A DNA stretch of 7,906 bases from Clostridia bacterium (GCA_025997215.1 BNUH01000112.1:1-7906), one strand, 5' to 3'; numbered from the stretch's first letter, positions 1 through 6,069 are shown. The notes: generated by a model not told the origin, from the sequence alone. Translations and numbers: made by a program.

Positions 1-286
1 CCGTCTTGACTGCGCGGCTGGAAACCGCTGTGTAGGCTATGCCGACGGCGATGGGAACCAGCAAAGCACAAGCCCTCTCGCCGTCGGCATATCCAGCGTA
101 GTGGTTTCCCGCCACGCAGTCAAGACCAAGCTCGCTTCGCTCGGGACTGCGTTCTGGCTGTGACACAGGGGGAACGGGCCTCTGGCTCCGAGAACCAACT
201 TCCGCTGCGCCGGGTGGGTACCTGACTGGGCGCTTCTTTATGGGTGATGGGTTTACACAATTGGTGCGGCACTACCCCTTGCTTAC
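1..286 (-). ncRNA. Candidate structured RNA / mobile-element end interrupting the transposase
   Basis: No reading frame here looks like protein, but the DNA is GC-rich and dense in inverted repeats. Read on the minus strand from the point where transposase homology ends (about 287), there are: a GCGCC/GGCGC stem pairing 233-229 with 210-206; a GTTCT/AGAAC stem enclosing smaller hairpins (about 200-151); a GCAGTC/GACTGC stem (150-145 with 121-116); and a very long stem (126-78 with 51-3). A multi-stem RNA starting exactly where another gene is interrupted is the layout of IscB-associated HEARO/omega RNAs and of group II introns; a TnpB omega RNA read on the + strand is also possible. None of these is shown: no iscB, tnpB or intron reverse transcriptase lies within the window, and I cannot run a covariance search. 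The G-U pattern in the long stem favours the + strand, so even the strand is uncertain. Confidence 0.35.
3..126. repeat. Long imperfect inverted repeat (49-nt arms, 26-nt spacer)
   Basis: Arm 3-51 matches the reverse complement of arm 78-126 at 41 of 49 positions with no gap, leaving a 26-nt spacer (52-77). Of the eight differences, four would be G-U pairs if the + strand were transcribed and four are true mismatches, so a + strand RNA could pair 45 of 49 positions; the minus strand has eight mismatches. The 12 outer bases of each arm and the 14 innermost pair perfectly. It has no T-run after it and is not a plain terminator. It may be part of a structured RNA, a palindromic mobile-element end or a MITE-like repeat. 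Confidence 0.8.
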
Positions 287-475
287 GTCAAACTTTTCGT
301 TTGACAGCATCCGGTATGCCCCTTTCGCCTGCCCACGGCTTCCGCTTGCGCTGTATATGGATAGCTGCGGCTTTTCGGTCATCGCCTTCACCACCGTTAC
401 TAATCTTTCTTTTAAACGTGTGGACCCTAACTCTAGCCGCTCGAATGTTTCCCAGGGCTTCTGTATTCTGTTCAT
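272..475 (-). pseudogene. Truncated IS4-family (Tn5-type) transposase, N-terminal fragment
   Basis: The fragment encodes 67 residues, against roughly 450-480 for a full IS4/Tn5-type transposase. Residues 15-63 align by eye with the N-terminal DNA-binding domain of the Tn5 transposase: LGSTRLKERLV corresponds to LGDPRRTARLV, SIYSASGSRGQAKGAYR to SITISSEGSKAMQEGAYR, followed by an N four residues on. After NEKFD (ending at 287) homology is lost and four unrelated codons lead to a TAG. The DDE catalytic core is absent, so it cannot transpose. The start at 475 is supported by AGGAGG at 489-484 (8 nt spacing) and a near-consensus promoter at 532-504. No continuation appears in other frames to the left, so the gene was cut by insertion or deletion, not by a simple frameshift. 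Confidence 0.8.
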
Positions 476-483
476 CGCTTCAT

Positions 484-489
484 CCTCCT
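484..489 (-). promoter_or_regulatory. Ribosome binding site of the transposase remnant
   Basis: AGGAGG on the minus strand, 8 nt before the ATG at 475-473. A perfect match to the anti-Shine-Dalgarno core, it fixes the start codon. Confidence 0.7.
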
Positions 490-503
490 ACCTTTTTCTC
501 TTT

Positions 504-532
504 ATTATATCAGGTTGCTCTCTGGGGGTCAA
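504..532 (-). promoter_or_regulatory. Promoter of the transposase remnant
   Basis: On the minus strand, TTGACC (532-527) is followed after exactly 17 bp by a perfect TATAAT (509-504). The start codon lies 29 nt beyond the -10. This is a near-consensus sigma-70/sigma-A promoter and probably still fires although the gene is broken, sending minus-strand transcripts through 475-1. Confidence 0.7.
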
Positions 533-585
533 GCTTAGCTTTTGAAAGGAGGTGCCTCCGCAGAGGCGGGGGTTTGTGCCTTTAG

Positions 586-615
586 GTGGGGCGGATTCAG
601 ATGGGGCGGATTCAT
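586..615. repeat. Two tandem 15-bp direct repeats
   Basis: Units 586-600 and 601-615 share 13 identical consecutive bases (TGGGGCGGATTCA at 587-599 and 602-614) and differ only at their first and last positions. The second copy supplies the left arm of the terminator hairpin at 603-625. The G-rich first copy could compete for the same right arm, since GGGGCGGAT (588-596) can also pair with 617-625. Confidence 0.75.
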
Positions 616-636
616 CATCCGTCCCACTATTTTTTT
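603..636 (+). terminator. Rho-independent terminator upstream of the two-component operon
   Basis: GGGGCGGAT (603-611) pairs with ATCCGTCCC (617-625) along nine positions (one G-U) around a 5-nt loop. Five bases later come seven consecutive T residues (630-636). This is a good intrinsic terminator for the + strand. It would block + transcripts from the left-hand element and insulate the promoter at 652-683. Confidence 0.65.
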
Positions 637-651
637 GTTTTATATTAGAAA

Positions 652-683
652 CTGATAAAGTCCTGATAATTCTGTGCTATGAT
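652..683 (+). promoter_or_regulatory. Activator-type promoter with PhoB-box-like direct repeats, driving the four-gene operon
   Basis: The -10 is TATGAT (678-683), extended by TG at 675-676. The -35 position (about 655-660) has no TTGACA match. Instead, two perfect copies of CTGATAA (652-658 and 663-669) sit there, 11 bp apart centre to centre. The 7-4-7 spacing is that of a pho box, bound by a tandem dimer of an OmpR/PhoB-family regulator and replacing the -35. The gene just downstream encodes such a regulator, so positive autoregulation is the natural inference. Transcription should start near 690. Confidence 0.6.
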
Positions 684-687
684 GTCT

Positions 688-701
688 ATATCAGCTGATA
701 T
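688..701. promoter_or_regulatory. 14-bp perfect palindrome at the predicted transcription start
   Basis: ATATCAGCTGATAT is its own reverse complement and covers the predicted start site (about 690). It contains a further CTGATA and its mirror TATCAG, the core of the upstream direct repeats. It could be an additional regulator site or an operator for another protein. Confidence 0.45.
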
Positions 702-726
702 TAATCCGATTCGGAAGTGGTGCCAT

Positions 727-1389
727 ATGGCCAACATCCTCGCCGTGGATGATGAGCGCGACATCCTTGCATTGCTGCGTAGCGCGCTTACACGCGATGG
801 ACATTATGTGACAGTTGTCGATGATCCGCTGAAGGTGGAATCGCTGCCGCTCAACGAGTACAATCTCATCCTATTGGATGTGCGAATGCCGGGCGTGGAT
901 GGGTTCGAGCTGTGCGGGCGAATCCGCGCCGCTGTGGATTGTCCGATCCTGTTCCTGACAGCGAAGGTGGAGGAAGCGGACGTGCTGTACGGCTTCGGCC
1001 TCGGCGCGGACGATTATATCACCAAACCATTCAGTGTGGCGGCGCTGCGTGCGCGGGTGGCCGCGCACCTGCGCCGGGAGACACGCGAACGCCGTAATGT
1101 GCTGCGTGCGGGTGGTATCCATTTCGATCTGCTGGCGGGCGAGATTAGGGTTGAGGGGCAACCCATCCCGCTGACCAAGGGTGAGTATGGCATCTGCCTA
1201 TTCCTCGCGCGGCATCGAGGCCAGGTGTTCTCCAAAGAAAAGATATATGAGACTGTGTTTGGATTCGACAAGGAGAGCGACAGCGCGGCAATAACCGAGC
1301 ATATCCGCAGCATTCGCGCGAAGTTTGCGCCGACAGGCGGCGTCCCTATTGAGACTGTATGGGGAGTGGGGTATAAATGGCGCGTGTGA
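727..1389 (+). CDS. OmpR/PhoB-family response regulator
   Basis: This is a 220-residue DNA-binding response regulator of normal family length. Residues 1-115 form the receiver domain: acidic pair D8-D9, phosphoacceptor D51 in LLDVRMPG, T78 in LFLTAK, and K100-P101 in DDYITKPF. Residues about 124-220 form the winged-helix DNA-binding domain, ending in the typical IETVWGVGYKWRV. The frame is open from an ATG at 679, but that lies inside the predicted -10 element. The ATG at 727 begins the canonical MANILAVDDE and has GGAAGTGG (713-720) 6 nt upstream, so I chose it. Its last 13 nt overlap the kinase gene, which is the expected partner. It most resembles the VanR-like group by eye. Targets probably include its own operon, given the direct repeats in the promoter. 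Confidence 0.93.
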   Translation: MANILAVDDERDILALLRSALTRDGHYVTVVDDPLKVESLPLNEYNLILLDVRMPGVDGFELCGRIRAAVDCPILFLTAKVEEADVLYGFGLGADDYITKPFSVAALRARVAAHLRRETRERRNVLRAGGIHFDLLAGEIRVEGQPIPLTKGEYGICLFLARHRGQVFSKEKIYETVFGFDKESDSAAITEHIRSIRAKFAPTGGVPIETVWGVGYKWRV

Positions 1390-2543
1390 AGAAAATCCGG
1401 CGTTCGCGGTGGTTATCGACGTTATTCATTCGATATGTTGTGATGCTGTCGGCGCGAACGGTTGGGATTTTTGTACTGTGTTTGCTGCTGTATTTTGGTT
1501 CGATGCGTCTGGGTTTTTTGATGCTTGTGACACCGGAATCCAGGATGTGGATGTTTCGCGCTGCAGTGATGCGGCGGTTGTTCCCGTATGCCGAAACGCT
1601 ATATATCCTGTTGTTTATAGTATTGTACATTATATCCATAACGCAATTCTCATTGCGGATGGGAAGGCAGTTATCCAAGCAAACCAATGCGCTGCTTGAT
1701 GTGACAGACAGCATCGCGGCGCAGGACTTAGATGTGGATATTCCACAGAACAGCGGCTTCTTTGAGATGGACCGCTTGCTCGCTTCGTTGGATTTCATGC
1801 GCTGCGCGCTGCGCGAATCCCTCAAGACCCAGTGGCGCATCGAGCAGGAGCGCACCGAGCAGCTGGCCTCGCTGGTGCACGACCTAAAGACGCCGCTCAC
1901 CATCATCCGAGGCAACGCGGAGTTGCTGCAAGAGAGCGGCCTGAACGATCAGCAATCGCAGTACGGCGCCTACATACTGCACAGCGTGGAGCGCATCGAC
2001 AACTACGCGGCCCAACTGCGCGAAGCTGTTCATGCCGGCGGCACGGCGATCGACCGAAGGCCTTGCGAGGTATCCATTATCTGGGAGGACATAACCGCCG
2101 CGCTGACGACCATGGCTTCCATAAAGGGTATAACTATAAAAGTAATCGGCGAGTGTCCGCGCGTGAGGATCGACGCCGATCAGGAGACTCTTGCCCGCGC
2201 GTTCTGGAATCTATTCGACAATGCCGTGAGACAGACGCCGGAAGCTGGCACGATTGCGCTTCGTATAGCCGTATGGAAATCATCCATACTCATCACGGTG
2301 GAGGACAGCGGCCCGGGTTTCGATCCCGATACGCTGTCGAATATCGGCGCGCCGCTCACCCTGGACGCTTATCACGTTACAGGCCATGGGCTGGGGATGT
2401 ATATTGCCAAGCGCATTATCGAGTGTCACGGCGGGGAATTGACTATCCGCAACATCGGGCAGTCAGGTGCCGCCGTGGACGTTGCGCTGCCTATCTTAGA
2501 GTATATTCAATATGGGAGGAAGCCCAATGATCCAGGCGCTTAA
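1377..2543 (+). CDS. Membrane sensor histidine kinase with a short external loop
   Basis: The protein has 388 residues. A basic N-terminus (KKIRRSR) is followed by a membrane segment (about 19-49), a short external loop of about 20 residues (51-71, with five arginines) and a second membrane segment (73-92). A HAMP-like linker (about 93-145) leads to the dimerisation/H-box LVHDLKTPLT with phosphoacceptor H168. The ATPase domain shows the N-box WNLFDNA (N278, N282), the G1 box EDSGPG (309-314) and the G2 box GHGLGMYI (336-343). All catalytic motifs are intact. With so little outside the membrane it probably senses within the bilayer or through the transporter encoded next to it, as known for BceS-type kinases; those, however, usually lack a HAMP domain. 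The start at 1377 has a G-rich site just upstream (1361-1371) and overlaps the regulator gene. The 3' end overlaps the ATPase gene by 17 nt, which implies translational coupling. Confidence 0.92.
   Translation: MARVKKIRRSRWLSTLFIRYVVMLSARTVGIFVLCLLLYFGSMRLGFLMLVTPESRMWMFRAAVMRRLFPYAETLYILLFIVLYIISITQFSLRMGRQLSKQTNALLDVTDSIAAQDLDVDIPQNSGFFEMDRLLASLDFMRCALRESLKTQWRIEQERTEQLASLVHDLKTPLTIIRGNAELLQESGLNDQQSQYGAYILHSVERIDNYAAQLREAVHAGGTAIDRRPCEVSIIWEDITAALTTMASIKGITIKVIGECPRVRIDADQETLARAFWNLFDNAVRQTPEAGTIALRIAVWKSSILITVEDSGPGFDPDTLSNIGAPLTLDAYHVTGHGLGMYIAKRIIECHGGELTIRNIGQSGAAVDVALPILEYIQYGRKPNDPGA
2514..2520 (+). promoter_or_regulatory. Ribosome binding site deciding the ABC ATPase start
   Basis: GGGAGGA lies 6 nt before the ATG at 2527. 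It overlaps the earlier in-frame ATG at 2512, which therefore cannot be the start served by this site. It is embedded in the end of the kinase gene. Confidence 0.7.
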
Positions 2544-3192
2544 CATCGTCAAGAGGGTGGGGCCGACTAATTCGGCCATCGAGATACTGCACGGCGTATC
2601 GCTGACCGTCGCGGACGGCGAGGCCGTCGCCATCATGGGGCCGAGCGGCTGCGGCAAGAGTACATTGCTAGGAATTTTGGCCGGGTTGGACGAACCGACG
2701 GCGGGTAAAGTCAGTCTCGACAGACAGGACATATACCAACTGTCCGGCGTGCGGCTGGATCGATTCCGAAACGCTCATTTCGGCGTTATATTCCAGAGCC
2801 AGAATCTTGTGAAAGAGCTGAATTGTTTGGAGAATGTGAGCGTTCCGCTCGCTTTCTCGAAGGGTAGGATTGCCAACGATGATCGTAGCCGCGTGCGCGA
2901 GCTGATGGACTGGGTTGGACTGGATGGGAAGGGGAAGTTATATCCATATCAAATGTCCGGCGGGGAACAGCAGCGCGCCGCGATCATCCGCGCTATGGTC
3001 AGGCGGCCGAGGGTATTGTTCGCCGATGAGCCGACAGGCGCGCTCGACCAGGAGAATAGCCGGAATATCCTGCGATTATTCCGCCAATCCATCGAGCGGG
3101 AGCGGCACTCCATCATACTGGTGACGCATGATATGGCGGTGGCCGACCAGTGCGACAGGATCATCCGCATGAACGACGGGCGCATAGCGTGA
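2527..3192 (+). CDS. ABC transporter ATP-binding protein (LolD/MacB/YbbA-like)
   Basis: This 221-residue nucleotide-binding subunit has the length usual for ATPases that partner FtsX/MacB-type permeases. Motifs in order: Walker A GPSGCGKST (38-46, K44), Q-loop FQSQNL (Q90), signature MSGGEQQR (143-150), Walker B VLFADEPT (163-170, catalytic E168), D-loop GALD (171-174) and H-loop H201 in LVTHD. The sequence from the Q-loop to ADEPTGALD is characteristic of the LolD/MacB/BceA branch, which powers mechanotransmission or peptide export, not uptake. The start at 2527 follows a good ribosome binding site. The gene overlaps the kinase and is followed after 10 nt by the permease, so the two products should form one complex. 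All catalytic residues are present. Confidence 0.94.
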   Translation: MIQALNIVKRVGPTNSAIEILHGVSLTVADGEAVAIMGPSGCGKSTLLGILAGLDEPTAGKVSLDRQDIYQLSGVRLDRFRNAHFGVIFQSQNLVKELNCLENVSVPLAFSKGRIANDDRSRVRELMDWVGLDGKGKLYPYQMSGGEQQRAAIIRAMVRRPRVLFADEPTGALDQENSRNILRLFRQSIERERHSIILVTHDMAVADQCDRIIRMNDGRIA

Positions 3193-3202
3193 GGTGGTGG
3201 GC

Positions 3203-5671
3203 ATGATGAATCAGTTGCGATTATATATACGTGTGCAGCGAGGAGAACGGGGGATAATCTTCATCACGGTCCTGACCGTGACACTGGCCGCTGCGATCGT
3301 CAGCGTGATGCTGTTCATCCGCGCGAATAGCCAGGATTTTGTCGAACATCAGCAACGCGTGCTCGTGGATTGCGACGTGCGCGTCGAATTGTCCGCGCTG
3401 TTGGGCGCGCTTGTTCAACCGACGCCGGAACAAACCGCGTTCCTCGATCAACTGCGCGGCGATGGCTGCAGGATTAAGAGCTACCGACAGTACGCAAGGC
3501 TGGCCCGCGTGAAGGGCGGGACAGACATTATTGTATTCCGTCTGGTACCGGACGACGAGCTGCACGCATATGGCGTCACGATCAGCCTGGCTGCCGCTGA
3601 TACGCTGGGCTTGCGAGTTGGCGACATGTATTCGGCAGGCGATGGCGCGCCGGAGCTGCCGGTGCTGGCGGTCGAATATGTGCCCGCGCCAGAGATTCGT
3701 ATGTCACAGCTGGGTATCATCATATTGCCTGAAAGCGCGGCGATCGACATTAATATAGAACGGCTGCTGTTGTATATACAGATCAGAGCGCCGGAGTCTG
3801 CATCAGAATCAGAGCGCGAACGGATCGTCGCGGCTGTGATCGACGCGTTCCCAAATCGACAGAATCCGCCGGAGGAACTCGTGCGCACCTACGCGCGTGA
3901 CGCTGAAAGTCTGCTGGAGGAACACATCGCGATGCAGTATATTATTGAAAGAGTACTGCTTGCGCTGGCAGTCGCGAGTATATTCCTTGCGGCTGGCGGG
4001 ATTGCGGCCGTCACGCGACTGCGGACGGAGCGGCGCAAGCAGAGCTTCGCGCTGCTGCGAGTGAACGGCATGACGCGAAAGGATGCGAATCGGTTCGCGC
4101 TGGTGGAGAGTGCGGCGGTCGCGCTCGTCGGCTGTGTTGTTGGAATGGCAGTCGGGTTTGCGGTATACCGTGGAATCGCGCTGCGCATGACTGGATTGCC
4201 GCCGATATTCGGTATTATAAGCGGCGCATTCTGGGTAACTGCGGTTAAGACGGCGGTGCTGCCGCTGCTCGTGCTGAATGCATGCGCGCGATGGGCGAAC
4301 CGTTTACTGTTCGACAGCAGTGTGATGCAGATTCGACAGCAGCGGGAGACGTTGGTCAGACGGTCGCGGGCGAATTCGTTCAAGAATGTTGGACGGATTG
4401 TTGGATATGCGATGGGGTTTGCGGCATTGTTGACGGTTATGCTGTTCAATGGCGGGGCGATTGGTGATGTTGTATATTCATTTGGGTTCAACATCCTTAT
4501 TATCGTTGCGGTAAGTCTACTGTTTATGATAATATACGGAGTGTTCAGCCTCTGCATTAAGTTATTAGGCTTGATCCGCTTGCACCTGTCGGGGTTGGGG
4601 ACGTTGAGCGCGCGCTTGATGGTGAAACGCCGCCGGGACAGCGCGCTGATAGGTACGGCGCTGTCGGCGGGTCTGGCGATGCTGCTTATATTCTACAACG
4701 TTTCTTCTGGTATGGACCTATACTTCGCACGTGTCTGGGAATACGAAATGTTGTACGGCGCATCGGTGCAAACGTCGGACAGCGCGGATGCCGGGCCGAT
4801 ATTGACCGCGAACGGATTCGCTTATGATACTATATATACCAAGAGTTTTATCGCACCGGATCCGCCGCCTTCCAACGCCGGACGCGCGTATGTTGTGGCT
4901 ATTTTGAGGAAAGGCGAAGGGTCCAATGTCGAACTGCGCGTGGAACCGGGGACATTTGCGGCGAATTGGTTTTTTCTATTCAATGAACGGGTGGAAGTCG
5001 GCGAGAGCTTCGCGTTCTTTGGCGAACTTGAACTGTTGTGCGCGCGTGAGATCAGCAATCTTAACACAACAGGGATGATGTCGTCCGTAACATTTTCTGC
5101 GGTGCTCGACTATGCGGATGCAGGAGATTACATCGACGACACCTGGTCGACGGCCTATTTACTGCAGCCAACGCAAGCGCAGAAGGCGAGGCTGGTCGAG
5201 TTGGGCAGCGAGCAGGGCTGGTATGTCACAACGCCGGAACGTCACGCTGATTCCATACGCGCGGTGTATGCGGCTTATCTGTCGCTGATCTACCTGGTGT
5301 GCGTGCTGTTGAGCGTGGCCGTGCTGGTATTTATATTCTCATTGACGATGGTTTCCGCGATGACACGGCGGCGGGAGTTCGCGATCTATCGGGTTTATGG
5401 CGCGTCGGGACGTTCGGCCGACGGGATAGTTATGTTGGAGAATGCATTCATCGCGGTTGTCGCGGCTTGTTTGACGACGGCGCAGGTGTTGGGTATCTTC
5501 AAGCTGGTTGGGATGGCGCTGACTTCGCTGGGTGGCGTGTCGTATACGATGCCCGTATGGGTTATGGCGGCGGCTGTGGGAATATCGGCTGGATTCAACT
5601 CGCTGGTAGCGTTGGGTGTGATGCGAGCGCTCAAATCTGGCAGAACCGTGGATATACTGCGGGAGGAATGA
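3203..5671 (+). CDS. FtsX/MacB-type ABC transporter permease with two external domains (YbbP-like)
   Basis: The protein has 822 residues with ten predicted membrane segments (about 17-39, 250-270, 302-325, 344-364, 398-415, 431-457, 481-500, 690-718, 746-772, 783-807). Two large domains face outward: about 40-247 and 501-688. Two FtsX repeats are visible, each with the cytoplasmic coupling motif after the external domain: ALLRVNGMTRKD (283-294) and AIYRVYGASGRS (727-738). The C-terminus GRTVDILREE is the typical FtsX tail. Length and layout fit E. coli YbbP-like permeases better than BceB, which has one external domain between TM7 and TM8. It has no substrate-binding protein and probably works on membrane-embedded or envelope substrates such as lipids or antimicrobial peptides. 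GAGGTGG (3191-3197) precedes ATGs at 3203 and 3206; either may be used, and a GTG at 3194 is less likely because it overlaps that site. Confidence 0.9.
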   Translation: MMNQLRLYIRVQRGERGIIFITVLTVTLAAAIVSVMLFIRANSQDFVEHQQRVLVDCDVRVELSALLGALVQPTPEQTAFLDQLRGDGCRIKSYRQYARLARVKGGTDIIVFRLVPDDELHAYGVTISLAAADTLGLRVGDMYSAGDGAPELPVLAVEYVPAPEIRMSQLGIIILPESAAIDINIERLLLYIQIRAPESASESERERIVAAVIDAFPNRQNPPEELVRTYARDAESLLEEHIAMQYIIERVLLALAVASIFLAAGGIAAVTRLRTERRKQSFALLRVNGMTRKDANRFALVESAAVALVGCVVGMAVGFAVYRGIALRMTGLPPIFGIISGAFWVTAVKTAVLPLLVLNACARWANRLLFDSSVMQIRQQRETLVRRSRANSFKNVGRIVGYAMGFAALLTVMLFNGGAIGDVVYSFGFNILIIVAVSLLFMIIYGVFSLCIKLLGLIRLHLSGLGTLSARLMVKRRRDSALIGTALSAGLAMLLIFYNVSSGMDLYFARVWEYEMLYGASVQTSDSADAGPILTANGFAYDTIYTKSFIAPDPPPSNAGRAYVVAILRKGEGSNVELRVEPGTFAANWFFLFNERVEVGESFAFFGELELLCAREISNLNTTGMMSSVTFSAVLDYADAGDYIDDTWSTAYLLQPTQAQKARLVELGSEQGWYVTTPERHADSIRAVYAAYLSLIYLVCVLLSVAVLVFIFSLTMVSAMTRRREFAIYRVYGASGRSADGIVMLENAFIAVVAACLTTAQVLGIFKLVGMALTSLGGVSYTMPVWVMAAAVGISAGFNSLVALGVMRALKSGRTVDILREE

Positions 5672-5717
5672 GCGGCTCTATTGTCGAATTCGCACATATA
5701 TTGGGTTAACGCGCCAC

Positions 5718-5746
5718 TTGTCCTGCGGTTGCGTATGTGGTAGAAT
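5718..5746 (+). promoter_or_regulatory. Promoter of the small cysteine-protein gene
   Basis: TTGTCC (5718-5723) and TAGAAT (5741-5746) are separated by exactly 17 bp, with TG one base before the -10 (extended -10). Transcription would start near 5753, about 25 nt before the start codon. There is no terminator after the permease, so read-through from the operon is also possible. Confidence 0.55.
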
Positions 5747-5778
5747 AAGCCATCATTATTGTAAGGAGTTGACCCGCG

Positions 5779-6003
5779 ATGGCTGAACCCAAGAAGGTCC
5801 GCGTATGCAAGAAGTGCTCCGGCTTCGACGTGGAGGAGCTTAAGGGCAAGGTGAAGGTGAAGGACTACTCGACCGGATGCATCGGCCAGTGCATTGGCGG
5901 CCACCCGGAACTGTCCGGCAAGGTGTACGGTTATCTGAACGGCGAATTTACCGTATGCGACACCAAGGATGAGTTTTTCGCGAAGATTGCCGAAATAGCG
6001 TAA
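5779..6003 (+). CDS. Small cysteine protein, DUF1450/YuzB-like, possible Fe-S thioredoxin-fold protein
   Basis: The protein has 74 residues with five cysteines: C10, C13, C34, C38 and C60. The pattern C-x2-C early, then GCIGQC, then the YGYLNGEF strand resembles the DUF1450/YuzB family and thioredoxin-like [2Fe-2S] ferredoxins, where cysteines of this spacing bind a cluster or metal. The assignment is by eye and the function of the family is not firmly known. It has no signal peptide and should be cytoplasmic. The start is fixed by AAGGAG (5763-5768), 10 nt upstream. Codon use is strongly biased: all eleven lysines are AAG and most glycines GGC, unlike the neighbouring transporter genes. With its own promoter this suggests high expression. 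Partner genes are not evident. Confidence 0.8.
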   Translation: MAEPKKVRVCKKCSGFDVEELKGKVKVKDYSTGCIGQCIGGHPELSGKVYGYLNGEFTVCDTKDEFFAKIAEIA

Positions 6004-6026
6004 GTCGATTGCATGTCACCAAGAGT

Positions 6027-6069
6027 CCGCCGCGGCTGTCCTCGATGAGTATTGGGGATGGCGCGGCGG
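6027..6069 (+). other. Strong intergenic mRNA hairpin
   Basis: Arm 6027-6043 pairs with 6054-6069 along 16 positions (several G-U, one bulged G) around a 10-nt loop. The base, CCGCCGC/GCGGCGG, is very stable. There is no T-run afterwards, so it is not a standard intrinsic terminator. It lies between the small cysteine-protein gene and the transporter, ending 14 nt before the transporter's ribosome binding site. It may protect the 3' end of the upstream mRNA or reduce expression of the downstream gene. Confidence 0.6.

Larger units (their letters stand above)
287..625 (-). mobile_element. Remnant of an IS4-family insertion sequence (5' end)
   Basis: This stretch comprises the transposase fragment plus its upstream region: promoter, ribosome binding site, a GCCTC/GAGGC hairpin (554-567), a 15-bp tandem repeat (586-615) and a hairpin (603-625). 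Insertion sequences often carry terminators near their ends that block read-through, so 625 is a plausible outer limit. I cannot identify the terminal inverted repeat or a target duplication, because the other end is missing. The right boundary is therefore a guess. Confidence 0.4.

Noticed and set aside
240..585. Two overlapping + strand reading frames of 101 and 113 codons opposite the transposase remnant
   Set aside because: They are the antisense of a recognisable transposase N-terminus and its promoter. They lack a ribosome binding site and their products match no family pattern I know.
679..726. An upstream in-frame ATG that would add 16 residues to the response regulator
   Set aside because: The ATG overlaps the predicted -10 element, so it would not be in the transcript. 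The receiver domain begins normally at the ATG at 727.
1346..1915. A 189-codon minus-strand reading frame
   Set aside because: It lies antisense to the histidine kinase, whose motifs are intact, and its product is serine/arginine-rich with no family features: a shadow frame.
3889..4557. A 222-codon minus-strand reading frame
   Set aside because: It lies antisense to the permease membrane segments and its composition is typical of the reverse of hydrophobic codons.
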